Below, piece after piece: positions 43,604 through 50,559 of a stretch of 64,000 bases of DNA. How positions within the stretch are numbered: position 1 is the stretch's first letter; every line of letters begins with the position of its first letter. The stretch is from Lachnospiraceae bacterium oral taxon 500. Its GTDB lineage: Bacteria; Bacillota; Clostridia; Lachnospirales; Vallitaleaceae. Made by a program: the position numbers and the translations under genes. The stretch lies in the NCBI GenBank assembly GCA_002999035.1, contig CP027241.1:2494195-2558194 (forward strand), read 5' to 3'. The notes beneath the pieces were generated by a model. That model did no database searches and was not told where the DNA came from. It was given only the letters and a program-made list of their open reading frames with translations.

Positions 43604-43632
43604 ATTTTAGCATACTTTCTCCCATTATGCAA
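43604..43632 (-). promoter_or_regulatory. Candidate promoter of the rimP-nusA-infB operon
   Basis: Minus-strand TTGCAT (43627-43632), a 17-base spacer ending TGC, and TAAAAT (43604-43609), i.e. with an extended -10 element. About 85 bases ahead of the GTG. Confidence 0.7.
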
Positions 43633-43724
43633 GAGGGTTTTTTTATTGTCTGCGGTTTTTCTGGTTTTTCCGTTGTTTCGTTTAAACCGGTTACATCCCC
43701 TTCACCGGGAGACAGTTTAAGACC

Positions 43725-44600
43725 CTAAGATATAATCTCAATCTCCCAATGATTTTCATAAACCTTGTCAGCCGCCAACGCAATTAAATCGGCTTTCTTT
43801 TCCAAATCCTCAACCACTCCCTGCTCGGCCGGCAGCGAGCTCCACGGCTCAATGCAGACAAAACCGGCTTCCGTATGCGGCCGATGCCAAACCGCCAAAT
43901 AGGTCATATCCGGAAAAGCAACCCGGATTTTAGCCGTCGCTTTTTCGCTTTGAATAAAAATCTCTTGCCCCATTTCACTTAAAATCAAGGCATCCTTATC
44001 GAACAAATCATGACGCAGTGCCATGCGACCGTTTTTAACCGCCGGACAAATCACTTTTTCCTTTGTCATAAAATATTCCGGCGAAAGCAGGATTTGATTG
44101 ACTTCCGCCTTGGCAAAGCGTACTTCATAGTCCTCAAAAGAAAGCCCTTTTTCAACCGGCACCTGAAATCCGGGATGTCCGCCAACCGCAAAATACATGG
44201 TTTTTTCATCTTTATTTTCAACGATATAGCTGTACTTGATGGTTTGACCGGATAATTCATAGCGAACCAAAAAACGAAAACGAAACGGATACGCCGCATA
44301 TGTTTTCGAATTATCCTCAATCGCCAATGTCAAACCATCCGGCTTTTGCTCGACTGCCGCAAACTCCATGCCCTTGGCAAAACCGTGAATCTCCATCGAA
44401 TAGCTTTGCCCCTGATAAGTATAAACGCCGCCCGTCATCCGGCCGCAAAAAGGAAATAAGTTCGTTGCCCGGTTTTTCCAGGTGCTTTCTTCGCCCTGCC
44501 ACAAATATTCCTTGCCCGCCCGGTCCCGAATCGACCACAGCTCCGCTCCCAGCGAATTAATCTCCACTTGCAGTTCATCGTTTTTAATTTGATAAATCAT
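43725..44600 (-). CDS. Aldose 1-epimerase family protein (LacX-like)
   Basis: A 291-residue galactose-mutarotase-like beta sandwich. The start VEINSLGAELWSIRDRAGKE with YLWQGEE, the NLFPFCGRMTGGVYTYQG and MEIHGFAKGMEF segments, and FAVGGHPGFQVPVEKGL are typical of the LacX/YeaD-like branch. It interconverts sugar anomers or binds a sugar or sugar phosphate; the exact substrate is unknown. It is monocistronic, with a GAGGAG ribosome-binding site and a promoter at 44693-44721, divergent from argS. Confidence 0.88.
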   Translation of the reverse strand: MIYQIKNDELQVEINSLGAELWSIRDRAGKEYLWQGEESTWKNRATNLFPFCGRMTGGVYTYQGQSYSMEIHGFAKGMEFAAVEQKPDGLTLAIEDNSKTYAAYPFRFRFLVRYELSGQTIKYSYIVENKDEKTMYFAVGGHPGFQVPVEKGLSFEDYEVRFAKAEVNQILLSPEYFMTKEKVICPAVKNGRMALRHDLFDKDALILSEMGQEIFIQSEKATAKIRVAFPDMTYLAVWHRPHTEAGFVCIEPWSSLPAEQGVVEDLEKKADLIALAADKVYENHWEIEIIS

Positions 44601-44692
44601 TGCTTTTCTCCTCGTATAATTTTTATCAGATGCTAAAGTTTGACATTCATAATCGGATTGCTTCGGCTTTCGCCTCCGCAGGTTCTTGTATT

Positions 44693-44721
44693 ATTATATA
44701 AAAGAATCTTCTGTTTTTCAA
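44693..44721 (-). promoter_or_regulatory. Candidate promoter of the epimerase gene
   Basis: Minus-strand TTGAAA (44716-44721), a 17-base spacer and a perfect TATAAT (44693-44698). Confidence 0.65.
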
Positions 44722-44771
44722 TTCCCTTTTTGACTTTCTGCCGAAAACTTCTCTTTTATCGTTGCAGTTGA

Positions 44772-44838
44772 CTTGATATGCCTTTAGAAAGCAAGCTTTC
44801 CTTCGTCATATCAAGGATAACTTTCTGCTTGCCTGAAC
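44772..44838. repeat. Palindromic intergenic repeat with GCTTGCCTGAAC core
   Basis: CTTGATATG (44772-44780) pairs with CATATCAAG (44807-44815) around an inner GAAAGC-AA-GCTTTC palindrome; the shared core GCTTGCCTGAAC follows at 44827-44838. Same arrangement as at 47917-47990 and, inverted, 62541-62647. Confidence 0.6.
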
Positions 44839-45030
44839 TGTTGCCGACTAAAAGCCAAAAATCCGGTTAGTAACAAATTAGGGCTGTTAAATCCAGTTAA
44901 AATGTTGTATAATAATTGCCGAAGTCAATCGTTCCGTCATCGGCAAAACCAAAAAACGGCAGCACCGCTGTTCCGATGTGCTCCCGCTTGGGCTTGCCGA
45001 AACGCGAAATAATTATTTAAAGGAGGATGT

Positions 45031-45114
45031 ATGCCTTGGCGCATACAAGGACGTTATGCTAACTCAAATCTTAACCCAGCAAATGGAAAAGGCGTTTACC
45101 GCCTTAAATTATGA
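45031..45114 (+). CDS. Possible short leader ORF overlapping the argS start
   Basis: A 27-codon frame with an ATG at 45031 placed five bases after AAAGGAGG, the best ribosome-binding site in the region. It encodes a basic peptide starting MPWRIQGRYANS, with three Arg codons, and overlaps the argS start (45056) in another frame. It could be a regulatory leader for argS or a fortuitous frame; translation is not shown. Confidence 0.3.
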   Translation: MPWRIQGRYANSNLNPANGKGVYRLKL

Positions 45115-46843
45115 TACCGACTATGCCGCCGTCGGACTTTCCGCCCGGCCGGATCTCTGCCAGTTTCAGTGCAACGGTGCGATGCCGCTGGCCAAAACTC
45201 TGCGTCAGGCGCCGCTGGCGATTAGTCAGGCCATTGTCCAAAGTCTGATGGCACTGCCTGAATCGGCTGACATTTTTGCCTCGGCCGAAGCCGTTCAGCC
45301 GGGCTTTATCAATTTGAACTTAAAAGACAGCTTTTTGGCCAAGCATATCAATCAATTGGCTCTGTCTGACAACTTGATGGTCGAAAAATCAGCTTCCCCC
45401 AAAAAAGTAATCATTGACTACGGCGGACCAAACATTGCCAAACCCCTTCATATCGGACATCTGCGCACCGCTATCATCGGTGAGGCCTTAAAGCGGCTGC
45501 TCCGCTATCTGGGCTATGAAGTCATCGGCGATATTCATACCGGCGACTGGGGACTGCAAATGGGCATGATTATTTCGGAACTGCAGCGGACACAGCCTGA
45601 CCTTCCCTATTTTGATCCCGACTTTACCGGCCAGTACCCGGCCGAAGCCCCCTTTACCTTAGATGATTTATCCGAAGTTTATCCCCGTATTTCGGCAATG
45701 ATTAAGGAAAAGAATGAAAATGGCAACCCGACTGCCAGAGCTATAGAAATGGAAACTGCTGCCAAAGAAGCCACCTACGCCCTGCAAAACGGTCATCCCG
45801 GCTACCGGGCACTGTGGCAGCATATTGTCCGGCTGTCAACTGCTGATTTAAAAGCCAACTACCAAAGACTTTTGGTTGATTTTGATTTGTGGTACGGGGA
45901 AAGTGACAGCCATAACGCTATTCCGATTGTACTGGATATCCTCAGGCAAAAAAATGCGCTGATTGAAAGCGACGGCGCCATCATTGCCGATGTCAGCCAG
46001 CCGGATGATAAAAAAGAAGTGCCGCCGATTATTTTAGTAAAAAGCGACGGCTCGTATTTATACGGAACAACCGACTTAGCCACTCTGTACCAGCGGGAAC
46101 AAGAGTTTCACCCGGACGAAATTTTATATGTAGTTGACGCCCGGCAGGCGCTGCACTTTACCCAGGTTTTCCGAACCGCCAAAAAATACGGAATCACACC
46201 GGAACACACCGCCCTTGAGTTCATCGGCTTCGGCACGATGAACGGCAAAGACGGCCGGCCGTTCAAAACCCGGGAAGGCGGTATCTTGCGTTTGGCTGAC
46301 CTGATTGCGATGGTGGTTAACAGTGCCGCTGATAAAGTTCAAAACAAAGAGGAAGTCAACGTCGCCGATGTGGCCGAAATGGTCGGCATTTCCGTTTTAA
46401 AGTTCGCGGACTTATCCAATTACCGGATGAAGGATTATGTCTTTGACCTGGAAAAGTTTTCCGCCTTTGAAGGCAAGACCGGCCCGTATTTGCTTTACTC
46501 AATCGTTCGGATTAAAAACATCCTCCGCAAGCTGGCCGAGGAAAACAATCAACCCGGCGAGCTGCTGCCGGCTATCAGTCCGATTGAACGGGATTTACAG
46601 CTGAAACTGGATGAGTTTAACTCCGTTCTGTGGCAGTCAGCCAAGGATAAAGCACCGAACTATCTGTGCGAGTATTTATACGAGCTGTCTACCCTGATGA
46701 ACTCGTTTTACCATAATCATCATATTATCAATGAAGAATCCGCCGAGCGGAAAGCTTCCTGGCACAGACTCCTGCAAACTGTCCTTCGGGTACTGACAAC
46801 AGGACTGGATATTCTGGCCATCCCGGTGCCGGATAAAATGTAA
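45056..46843 (+). CDS. argS: Arginyl-tRNA synthetase
   Basis: About 595 residues; charges tRNA-Arg with arginine. The N-terminal Add-1 domain (QFQCNGAMPLAKTLRQAP) is followed by the class I catalytic core with the HIGH motif KPLHIGHLRTAIIGEALKRL, the YVVDARQALHFTQVF region and the degenerate KMSKS element MNGKDGRPFKTREGG. The C-terminal anticodon-binding domain contains ENNQPGELLPAISPIERDLQ. I start at the ATG at 45056, after AAGGA; the frame is open to 44978. The strong Shine-Dalgarno at 45018-45026 instead serves a short overlapping frame. Catalytic motifs are intact. Confidence 0.95.
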   Translation: MLTQILTQQMEKAFTALNYDTDYAAVGLSARPDLCQFQCNGAMPLAKTLRQAPLAISQAIVQSLMALPESADIFASAEAVQPGFINLNLKDSFLAKHINQLALSDNLMVEKSASPKKVIIDYGGPNIAKPLHIGHLRTAIIGEALKRLLRYLGYEVIGDIHTGDWGLQMGMIISELQRTQPDLPYFDPDFTGQYPAEAPFTLDDLSEVYPRISAMIKEKNENGNPTARAIEMETAAKEATYALQNGHPGYRALWQHIVRLSTADLKANYQRLLVDFDLWYGESDSHNAIPIVLDILRQKNALIESDGAIIADVSQPDDKKEVPPIILVKSDGSYLYGTTDLATLYQREQEFHPDEILYVVDARQALHFTQVFRTAKKYGITPEHTALEFIGFGTMNGKDGRPFKTREGGILRLADLIAMVVNSAADKVQNKEEVNVADVAEMVGISVLKFADLSNYRMKDYVFDLEKFSAFEGKTGPYLLYSIVRIKNILRKLAEENNQPGELLPAISPIERDLQLKLDEFNSVLWQSAKDKAPNYLCEYLYELSTLMNSFYHNHHIINEESAERKASWHRLLQTVLRVLTTGLDILAIPVPDKM

Positions 46844-46850
46844 GGTCATA

Positions 46851-47072
46851 AACTCAACTTTGCCATGTTCGTCAGAACAGTCTTTTTTAGGCTCGTTGCT
46901 TCCAGAAAGGCTACGCCTTTCGGCGGCGGGCGGGAACGATAGGCAAATTGCGATGTCGTCGGCCGAAAGTGGAGTCCATGCGCCCGCTCTCCGAGCGGGA
47001 TAGAGTCAAAAAAGACTATGGCAGACCGCCCGCCCGGGCAGAAGTGCGAAGCACTTCGACCGGGGCAAAGTT
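46851..47072. repeat. Highly structured intergenic element with ACTCAACTTT end
   Basis: Outer arms AACTTTGCC (46856-46864) and GGCAAAGTT (47064-47072) bracket 217 bp. Inside, AGTCTTTTTT (46879-46888) pairs with AAAAAAGACT (47008-47017), TGCCAT with ATGGCA, and several perfect hairpins follow (GTTC-GTCA-GAAC, AAAGGC-TAC-GCCTTT around 46907-46920, CCCGCTC/GAGCGGG around 46984-47000, GAAGTGC/GCACTTC at 47041-47057). The left end is shared with 50222-50260. It could be an argS/thiZ bidirectional terminator, a structured RNA or a MITE-like repeat. Confidence 0.5.
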
Positions 47073-47073
47073 A

Positions 47074-47811
47074 TCAGAGATATTCTTCCTTAAGCCTGCG
47101 CTTTAACCGCAGAACACCCTCACTTAACGGATCGCGCGGCCGGGGCAAATCATTTACAATTCCGGCCGACAAATTCGCCGGTCGGCCTTTTAATACATAA
47201 ATCCGGTCGGATAAAAGAATTGCTTCTTCCATATCATGTGTAATAAAAAGGGTGGTTAAGTTCAGCTGTGTCATAATCTCCAAATACCATTGATGAATAT
47301 TTTCCTTGGTAATGGCATCCAGCGCCGAAAATGGCTCATCCAAAAGCGCCACCTCGCGGCCGAAAAGGTAGGTGCGCAGTAGGGCCGCTCTTTGCCGCAT
47401 CCCGCCGGACAGCATTTGCGGATATTTATCCTCTGTTCCGGCCAGACCAAACTCCTTGAAATAAGCTGCCGCTTCCGCCCGGGCGGCTTTTTTGTCTTTC
47501 CCCTTAATGATTTGCGGTAAGGCAACATTATCCAGCACCGTTTTAAACGGCAGAAGCAAATCTTTTTGCAGCATATAACTGACATGCCCGCTTTGCCCGG
47601 TAATCTCCCGGCCGTCAAGATAGACCCGGCCGGCAGTCGGCCGCAAAAGCCCGGCTGCGATATGAAAAAGCGTAGTCTTGCCGCCGCCGGACGGGCCGAT
47701 GATACTGACAATTTCCCCCTCATTGACATGCAGGGAAACATCCTTTAAAATCTCTATCTCGGGCGCATCGGCAAATGCGTGCGAGATCTTTTTTAATTCC
47801 AGTTTCGACAT
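47074..47811 (-). CDS. thiZ: Thiamine-precursor ABC transporter ATP-binding protein
   Basis: A 245-residue ABC ATPase. Walker A is GPSGGGKTTLFH, the signature LSGGMRQRAAL, Walker B EVALLDEPFSALDA and the switch His in LFITHDMEEAIL. It is the third gene of a riboswitch-controlled thiX-thiY-thiZ set and energises uptake of the hydroxymethylpyrimidine-type thiamine precursor. It lies after thiY, separated by 148 bases holding two intergenic repeats. Confidence 0.9.
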   Translation of the reverse strand: MSKLELKKISHAFADAPEIEILKDVSLHVNEGEIVSIIGPSGGGKTTLFHIAAGLLRPTAGRVYLDGREITGQSGHVSYMLQKDLLLPFKTVLDNVALPQIIKGKDKKAARAEAAAYFKEFGLAGTEDKYPQMLSGGMRQRAALLRTYLFGREVALLDEPFSALDAITKENIHQWYLEIMTQLNLTTLFITHDMEEAILLSDRIYVLKGRPANLSAGIVNDLPRPRDPLSEGVLRLKRRLKEEYL

Positions 47812-47837
47812 ATTTTACTCCTAATGCTGTTACAACC

Positions 47838-47893
47838 GTTCCGGCAAGCTGCACCCATATTTCAGCAAAATATCGGCAAATTATGAGTGCAGC
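47838..47893. repeat. Copy of the GTTC(A/C)GGCAAGC repeat with hairpin
   Basis: GTTCCGGCAAGCTG at 47838-47851, then GCTGCAC (47848-47854) pairs with GTGCAGC (47887-47893) around an A/T-rich loop. Lies between thiY and thiZ. Confidence 0.5.
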
Positions 47894-47916
47894 CGTTAAG
47901 CCAATCCATATTAATG

Positions 47917-47990
47917 CTTGTTATGCTTCCGGAGAGCAGCTCTCCACCGGCATAATATATCAATGTCCGCTTGCCTGAACCGTCGGCAAG
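47917..47990. repeat. Palindromic intergenic repeat overlapping the thiY 3' end
   Basis: TTATGC (47921-47926) pairs with GCATAA (47950-47955) around GGAGAGC-A-GCTCTCC; the core GCTTGCCTGAAC is at 47969-47980, and CTTGCC pairs with GGCAAG (47985-47990). The core supplies the last thiY codons and its stop. Confidence 0.65.
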
Positions 47991-49078
47991 TATTCATTGC
48001 TAAAGCCCTTGTCGGTCAAAGGTTCGGTAATCAGTTTCTGCTCGTACAGCCAATCATAAAAGCGGTTCCACCGCTCCCGGTCAATCATCCCCCAGCTTTC
48101 GGCATCAGCGATATACTGAGTTGATAAATATTCCTGACTGGCCCGAATCAAATCGGCATCGCCTTCCGGCGCGTTGCGGATTAAAATCTCGGCTGCTTCC
48201 GCCGGGTTATCCGCCGCAAACTCATAGCCCTTTTTAATGGCGCGCAAAGCCCGCCTGGCTACTTCCGGCTGCTTCGCCAAAAAGTCATCATTGGCAATCA
48301 GCACCGGCGTATAGTAGTCAAATTCCGGCGCATAATCGGTCAGCCGAAAGAAATTAGTATCGACCTGTTTCGTTTGGGCGTGAATATAATCCCAGCCCTG
48401 ATACACAAAAATCGCATCAAACATCTTCATTTGCAGAGCAGTCGTCGCATCGGTTGACTCGCCCGGCACCAGCTTAACCTTCGACCAATCGCCGCCGTCT
48501 TTTTCAGTGATAAACTGAACCGTAGCATCGTCAATCGGATCCTCCCAAGTAGAATATTTTTTACCGGTCAATTCCTTGGGTGAGGAAATACCGCTGTCCT
48601 TCAGGCTCATGATTCCGCCGGTATTATGCTGCAAGATGGCGGCCACCGCCGTAATCGGCGTTTTCGCCAAAAGCCGCTTCACCATATTCGGCTGAAAATG
48701 AATGCCAAACTCGGCCCGGCCCATGCCGACAATAACCGATGCGCTGTCTTCGGCCGGCTGAACGATATCAACCTCCAAGCCCTCCTCGGCAAAATAACCT
48801 TTATCCTTCGCTGCAAAAAGACCGGTATGATTGGTATTCGGTACCCAGTCCAACACAACTGTCAGTTTTTGCAGCTCCGCTTCGGATTTTTTTCCGGTTT
48901 CATCACTCTTGTCTTCTTCTTTTTTGTCGGCGGCTTTGCTGTCCGCCTCTTTCTTTTCTTCCGTTTCCTTAGACTTTTGTTCCTGCGCCGCCGGTTTTCC
49001 TTCCTCCCCGGTCTGACCGCAGGCCACCAGCGCCATACTCAGGATTATCGTTAAAATTAAATATTTTAGCTTTTTCAT
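47960..49078 (-). CDS. thiY: Thiamine-precursor-binding lipoprotein (NMT1/THI5-like)
   Basis: A 372-residue lipoprotein. A signal peptide ends in the lipobox LVAC (Cys20), followed by about 45 residues of Lys/Glu/Asp linker. The NMT1/THI5-like binding domain begins LTVVLDWVPNTNHTGLFAAK with GYFAEEGLEVDIVQP, the pattern of hydroxymethylpyrimidine-binding ThiY. TPP riboswitch control of the operon supports the substrate class. The last ten residues, ending VQASGH, come from an intergenic repeat, so the C-terminus is probably variable among relatives. The 200-base gap to thiX shows no convincing gene. Confidence 0.9.
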   Translation of the reverse strand: MKKLKYLILTIILSMALVACGQTGEEGKPAAQEQKSKETEEKKEADSKAADKKEEDKSDETGKKSEAELQKLTVVLDWVPNTNHTGLFAAKDKGYFAEEGLEVDIVQPAEDSASVIVGMGRAEFGIHFQPNMVKRLLAKTPITAVAAILQHNTGGIMSLKDSGISSPKELTGKKYSTWEDPIDDATVQFITEKDGGDWSKVKLVPGESTDATTALQMKMFDAIFVYQGWDYIHAQTKQVDTNFFRLTDYAPEFDYYTPVLIANDDFLAKQPEVARRALRAIKKGYEFAADNPAEAAEILIRNAPEGDADLIRASQEYLSTQYIADAESWGMIDRERWNRFYDWLYEQKLITEPLTDKGFSNEYLPTVQASGH

Positions 49079-49280
49079 ATTATCTTATCTCCTTTTCCAT
49101 CCAATCGGTCTAATTTCAAACTTAATTTTCTCTTTTTTCGCCGGCAGCCTACTGCCTTAAAAACAAAAAATATTTTCCGCGCCGGCACCCAAAATAAAAC
49201 TTTCGCATTTGCTGACCGCCCAAAACCGCGCCTGTCTGCCATTGCCAAAGCTTGATCCGTTTTCCGCACTTAGGCAGCCG

Positions 49281-50078
49281 TCAATATTTCACCACTTTTT
49301 TATGCAGCCAGTCAACCGCCGCCATTAAGAGCAAACTTAAACCGGATACAAAAAAAACAACGGCAAACATTTTATCCAGAGCCACCGCCTTACGCACCCG
49401 GGTCATATAGACACCCAGACCGGAATAACCGCCCAGCCATTCGGACACAACCGCCGAAATCAAAGCATACGAAACCGACACCCGCAGTCCGGCAAAAAAA
49501 TAGCCGATGCTGGCCGGCAGCTTGCCATGCCGGTATATCTGCCACCGGCTTGCGCCCATGCTTTGCAGCAGCCGGATACAGTCAGGATCAACCGACCGGT
49601 AGCCGTCAAGCAGCGCAATTAAAATCGGGAAAAAACCCGTCATCACCACCAGCACGATTTTGGGGGCCATATAATAGCCCAGCCAAATAATCAACAACGG
49701 CGCCACCGCCACCGTCGGAATCGTCTGGCTGATGATAATCGGCGAATACAGCAGGTCATAGCAGCGCTTGGACAAATCCATCAAGAGCGACAGGCCAAAT
49801 GCCAGCACAATCGCAATCAGCATGCCAATCAGCGCCTCCAGCAGCGTATACCGGGTATGATACAAAATCAGACGGATATCTTGGACAAAGGCCCGCGCTA
49901 CTGCATAGGGTGAGGGCAGGAAAAACTCAGGCAAAACCTTCAGCCATGCCAGTCCCTGCCACAGCAGCAATATCACGATGACAATGCTGTACCGGTAAAA
50001 AAAATCAATCACTTTTTTGGTGTTTTTAATGTTTTTATTGTTTGCGGTGTTTTTGGTATTTTGCTGTTTTTTCTTCAA
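49281..50078 (-). CDS. thiX: Thiamine-precursor ABC transporter permease
   Basis: A 265-residue permease with about six helices (YSIVIVILLLWQGLAWLKVL at the first) and the EAA loop DPDCIRLLQSMGASRWQIYR. It resembles ThiX/SsuC-type permeases that work with NMT1-like binding proteins. The start is uncertain: I use the TTG at 50078, with GAGGG eight bases upstream; the ATG at 50093 and a frame to 50186 are alternatives, but the longest places a terminator hairpin inside the coding sequence. A Lys/Asn/Thr-rich N-terminal tail is unusual. Confidence 0.85.
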   Translation of the reverse strand: MKKKQQNTKNTANNKNIKNTKKVIDFFYRYSIVIVILLLWQGLAWLKVLPEFFLPSPYAVARAFVQDIRLILYHTRYTLLEALIGMLIAIVLAFGLSLLMDLSKRCYDLLYSPIIISQTIPTVAVAPLLIIWLGYYMAPKIVLVVMTGFFPILIALLDGYRSVDPDCIRLLQSMGASRWQIYRHGKLPASIGYFFAGLRVSVSYALISAVVSEWLGGYSGLGVYMTRVRKAVALDKMFAVVFFVSGLSLLLMAAVDWLHKKVVKY

Positions 50079-50146
50079 TGCTAAGTCCCTCATCCTTTGG
50101 GTGATAACTGATACAGAACCCGAATTGCCATACTTGCATTTCCCAT

Positions 50147-50167
50147 AAAAAAACTCCCTTCCGGGAG
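50147..50167 (-). terminator. Second terminator-like hairpin in the thiX leader
   Basis: CTCCC-GGAA-GGGAG followed by seven T on the minus strand, about 70 bases ahead of the likely thiX start and well downstream of the riboswitch terminator. A transcript escaping the first terminator would meet this one too. Confidence 0.6.
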
Positions 50168-50221
50168 CGCTTAAACAAAAAGTCAAAGAAGATCGGCTTT
50201 CGTGCCGAAGTTTTTAAACTT

Positions 50222-50255
50222 AACTTTCTCATGTTCTGACGAACATGGAAAAGTT
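50222..50255. repeat. Third ACTCAACTTT-type hairpin
   Basis: AACTTTCTCATGTTC (50222-50236) pairs with GAACATGGAAAAGTT (50241-50255) around TGAC, flanked by AACTCAA-type sequence. The minus-strand copy matches the left end of the element at 46851 over about 29 bases. A second stem, TTAACATAAC/GTTATGTTAA, covers 50262-50303. Confidence 0.6.
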
Positions 50256-50301
50256 GAGTTTTTAACATAACAATCATCCCGAAGGATTTCTCCGTTATGT
50301 T

Positions 50302-50330
50302 AAAAAAGACTTGCCCCAAGGGGCAAGTCT
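50302..50330 (-). terminator. Riboswitch-controlled terminator of thiXYZ
   Basis: Minus-strand AGACTTGCCCC/GGGGCAAGTCT stem followed by six T, about 16 bases after the TPP aptamer. This is the expected expression platform: TPP binding would favour it and stop transcription. Confidence 0.85.
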
Positions 50331-50346
50331 TCTCTTCTTTGTGATC

Positions 50347-50421
50347 ATATCTTCCCTACGCCGGCATTATCCGAACAGGTCATACGGGTATAATCTCAGC
50401 CTTTTAAGCACCCCACGATAT
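50347..50421 (-). promoter_or_regulatory. TPP riboswitch (THI element)
   Basis: The minus strand carries the THI-box hallmarks in order: GGGGTGC, GGCTGAGATTATACCC, GACCTG, GGATAATGCCGGCGTAGGGAA, with ATATC/GATAT (50417-50421 and 50347-50351) closing the P1 stem. It controls the thiXYZ transporter; a terminator follows. This identifies the transporter substrate as a thiamine-related compound. Confidence 0.95.
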
Positions 50422-50559
50422 AAAATTATCCGGCCTTCCGGCCGCTGACAACAAGTCTATTATACGCTGTTTTTCCAAAATGTCAAACTTTATTTTTAGC
50501 TTAGCCTTGCTCCGCCGATATTCCCTGCTCCGCAGGCTCAAAGTTCCGAAAGTCTGTTA

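Larger units (their letters stand above)
44601..45055. other. Divergent intergenic region between the epimerase gene and argS
   Basis: This 455-base region holds the epimerase promoter (44693-44721), a repeat element (44772-44838), a TATAAT -10 box for argS at 44908-44913 without a convincing -35 box, and a TTGCCGA/TCGGCAA hairpin at about 44916-44947. No T-box or other riboswitch core was recognised. Confidence 0.5.

Noticed and set aside
44601-45055. T-box leader for argS
   Set aside because: I saw no T-box core or terminator/antiterminator pair, only a small hairpin and a repeat.
46851-47072. RNase P RNA or other known ncRNA
   Set aside because: Short stretches resemble parts of RNase P RNA, but the length and the order of conserved parts do not fit; I could not match it to a known class.
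49075-49269. 64-codon minus-strand frame between thiX and thiY
   Set aside because: It begins with a non-ATG codon and has no convincing Shine-Dalgarno or recognised motif.
50079-50186. Longer thiX start at 50186
   Set aside because: It would place a hairpin terminator with a U-run inside the coding region and gives a non-homologous N-terminus; a downstream TTG or ATG is better.
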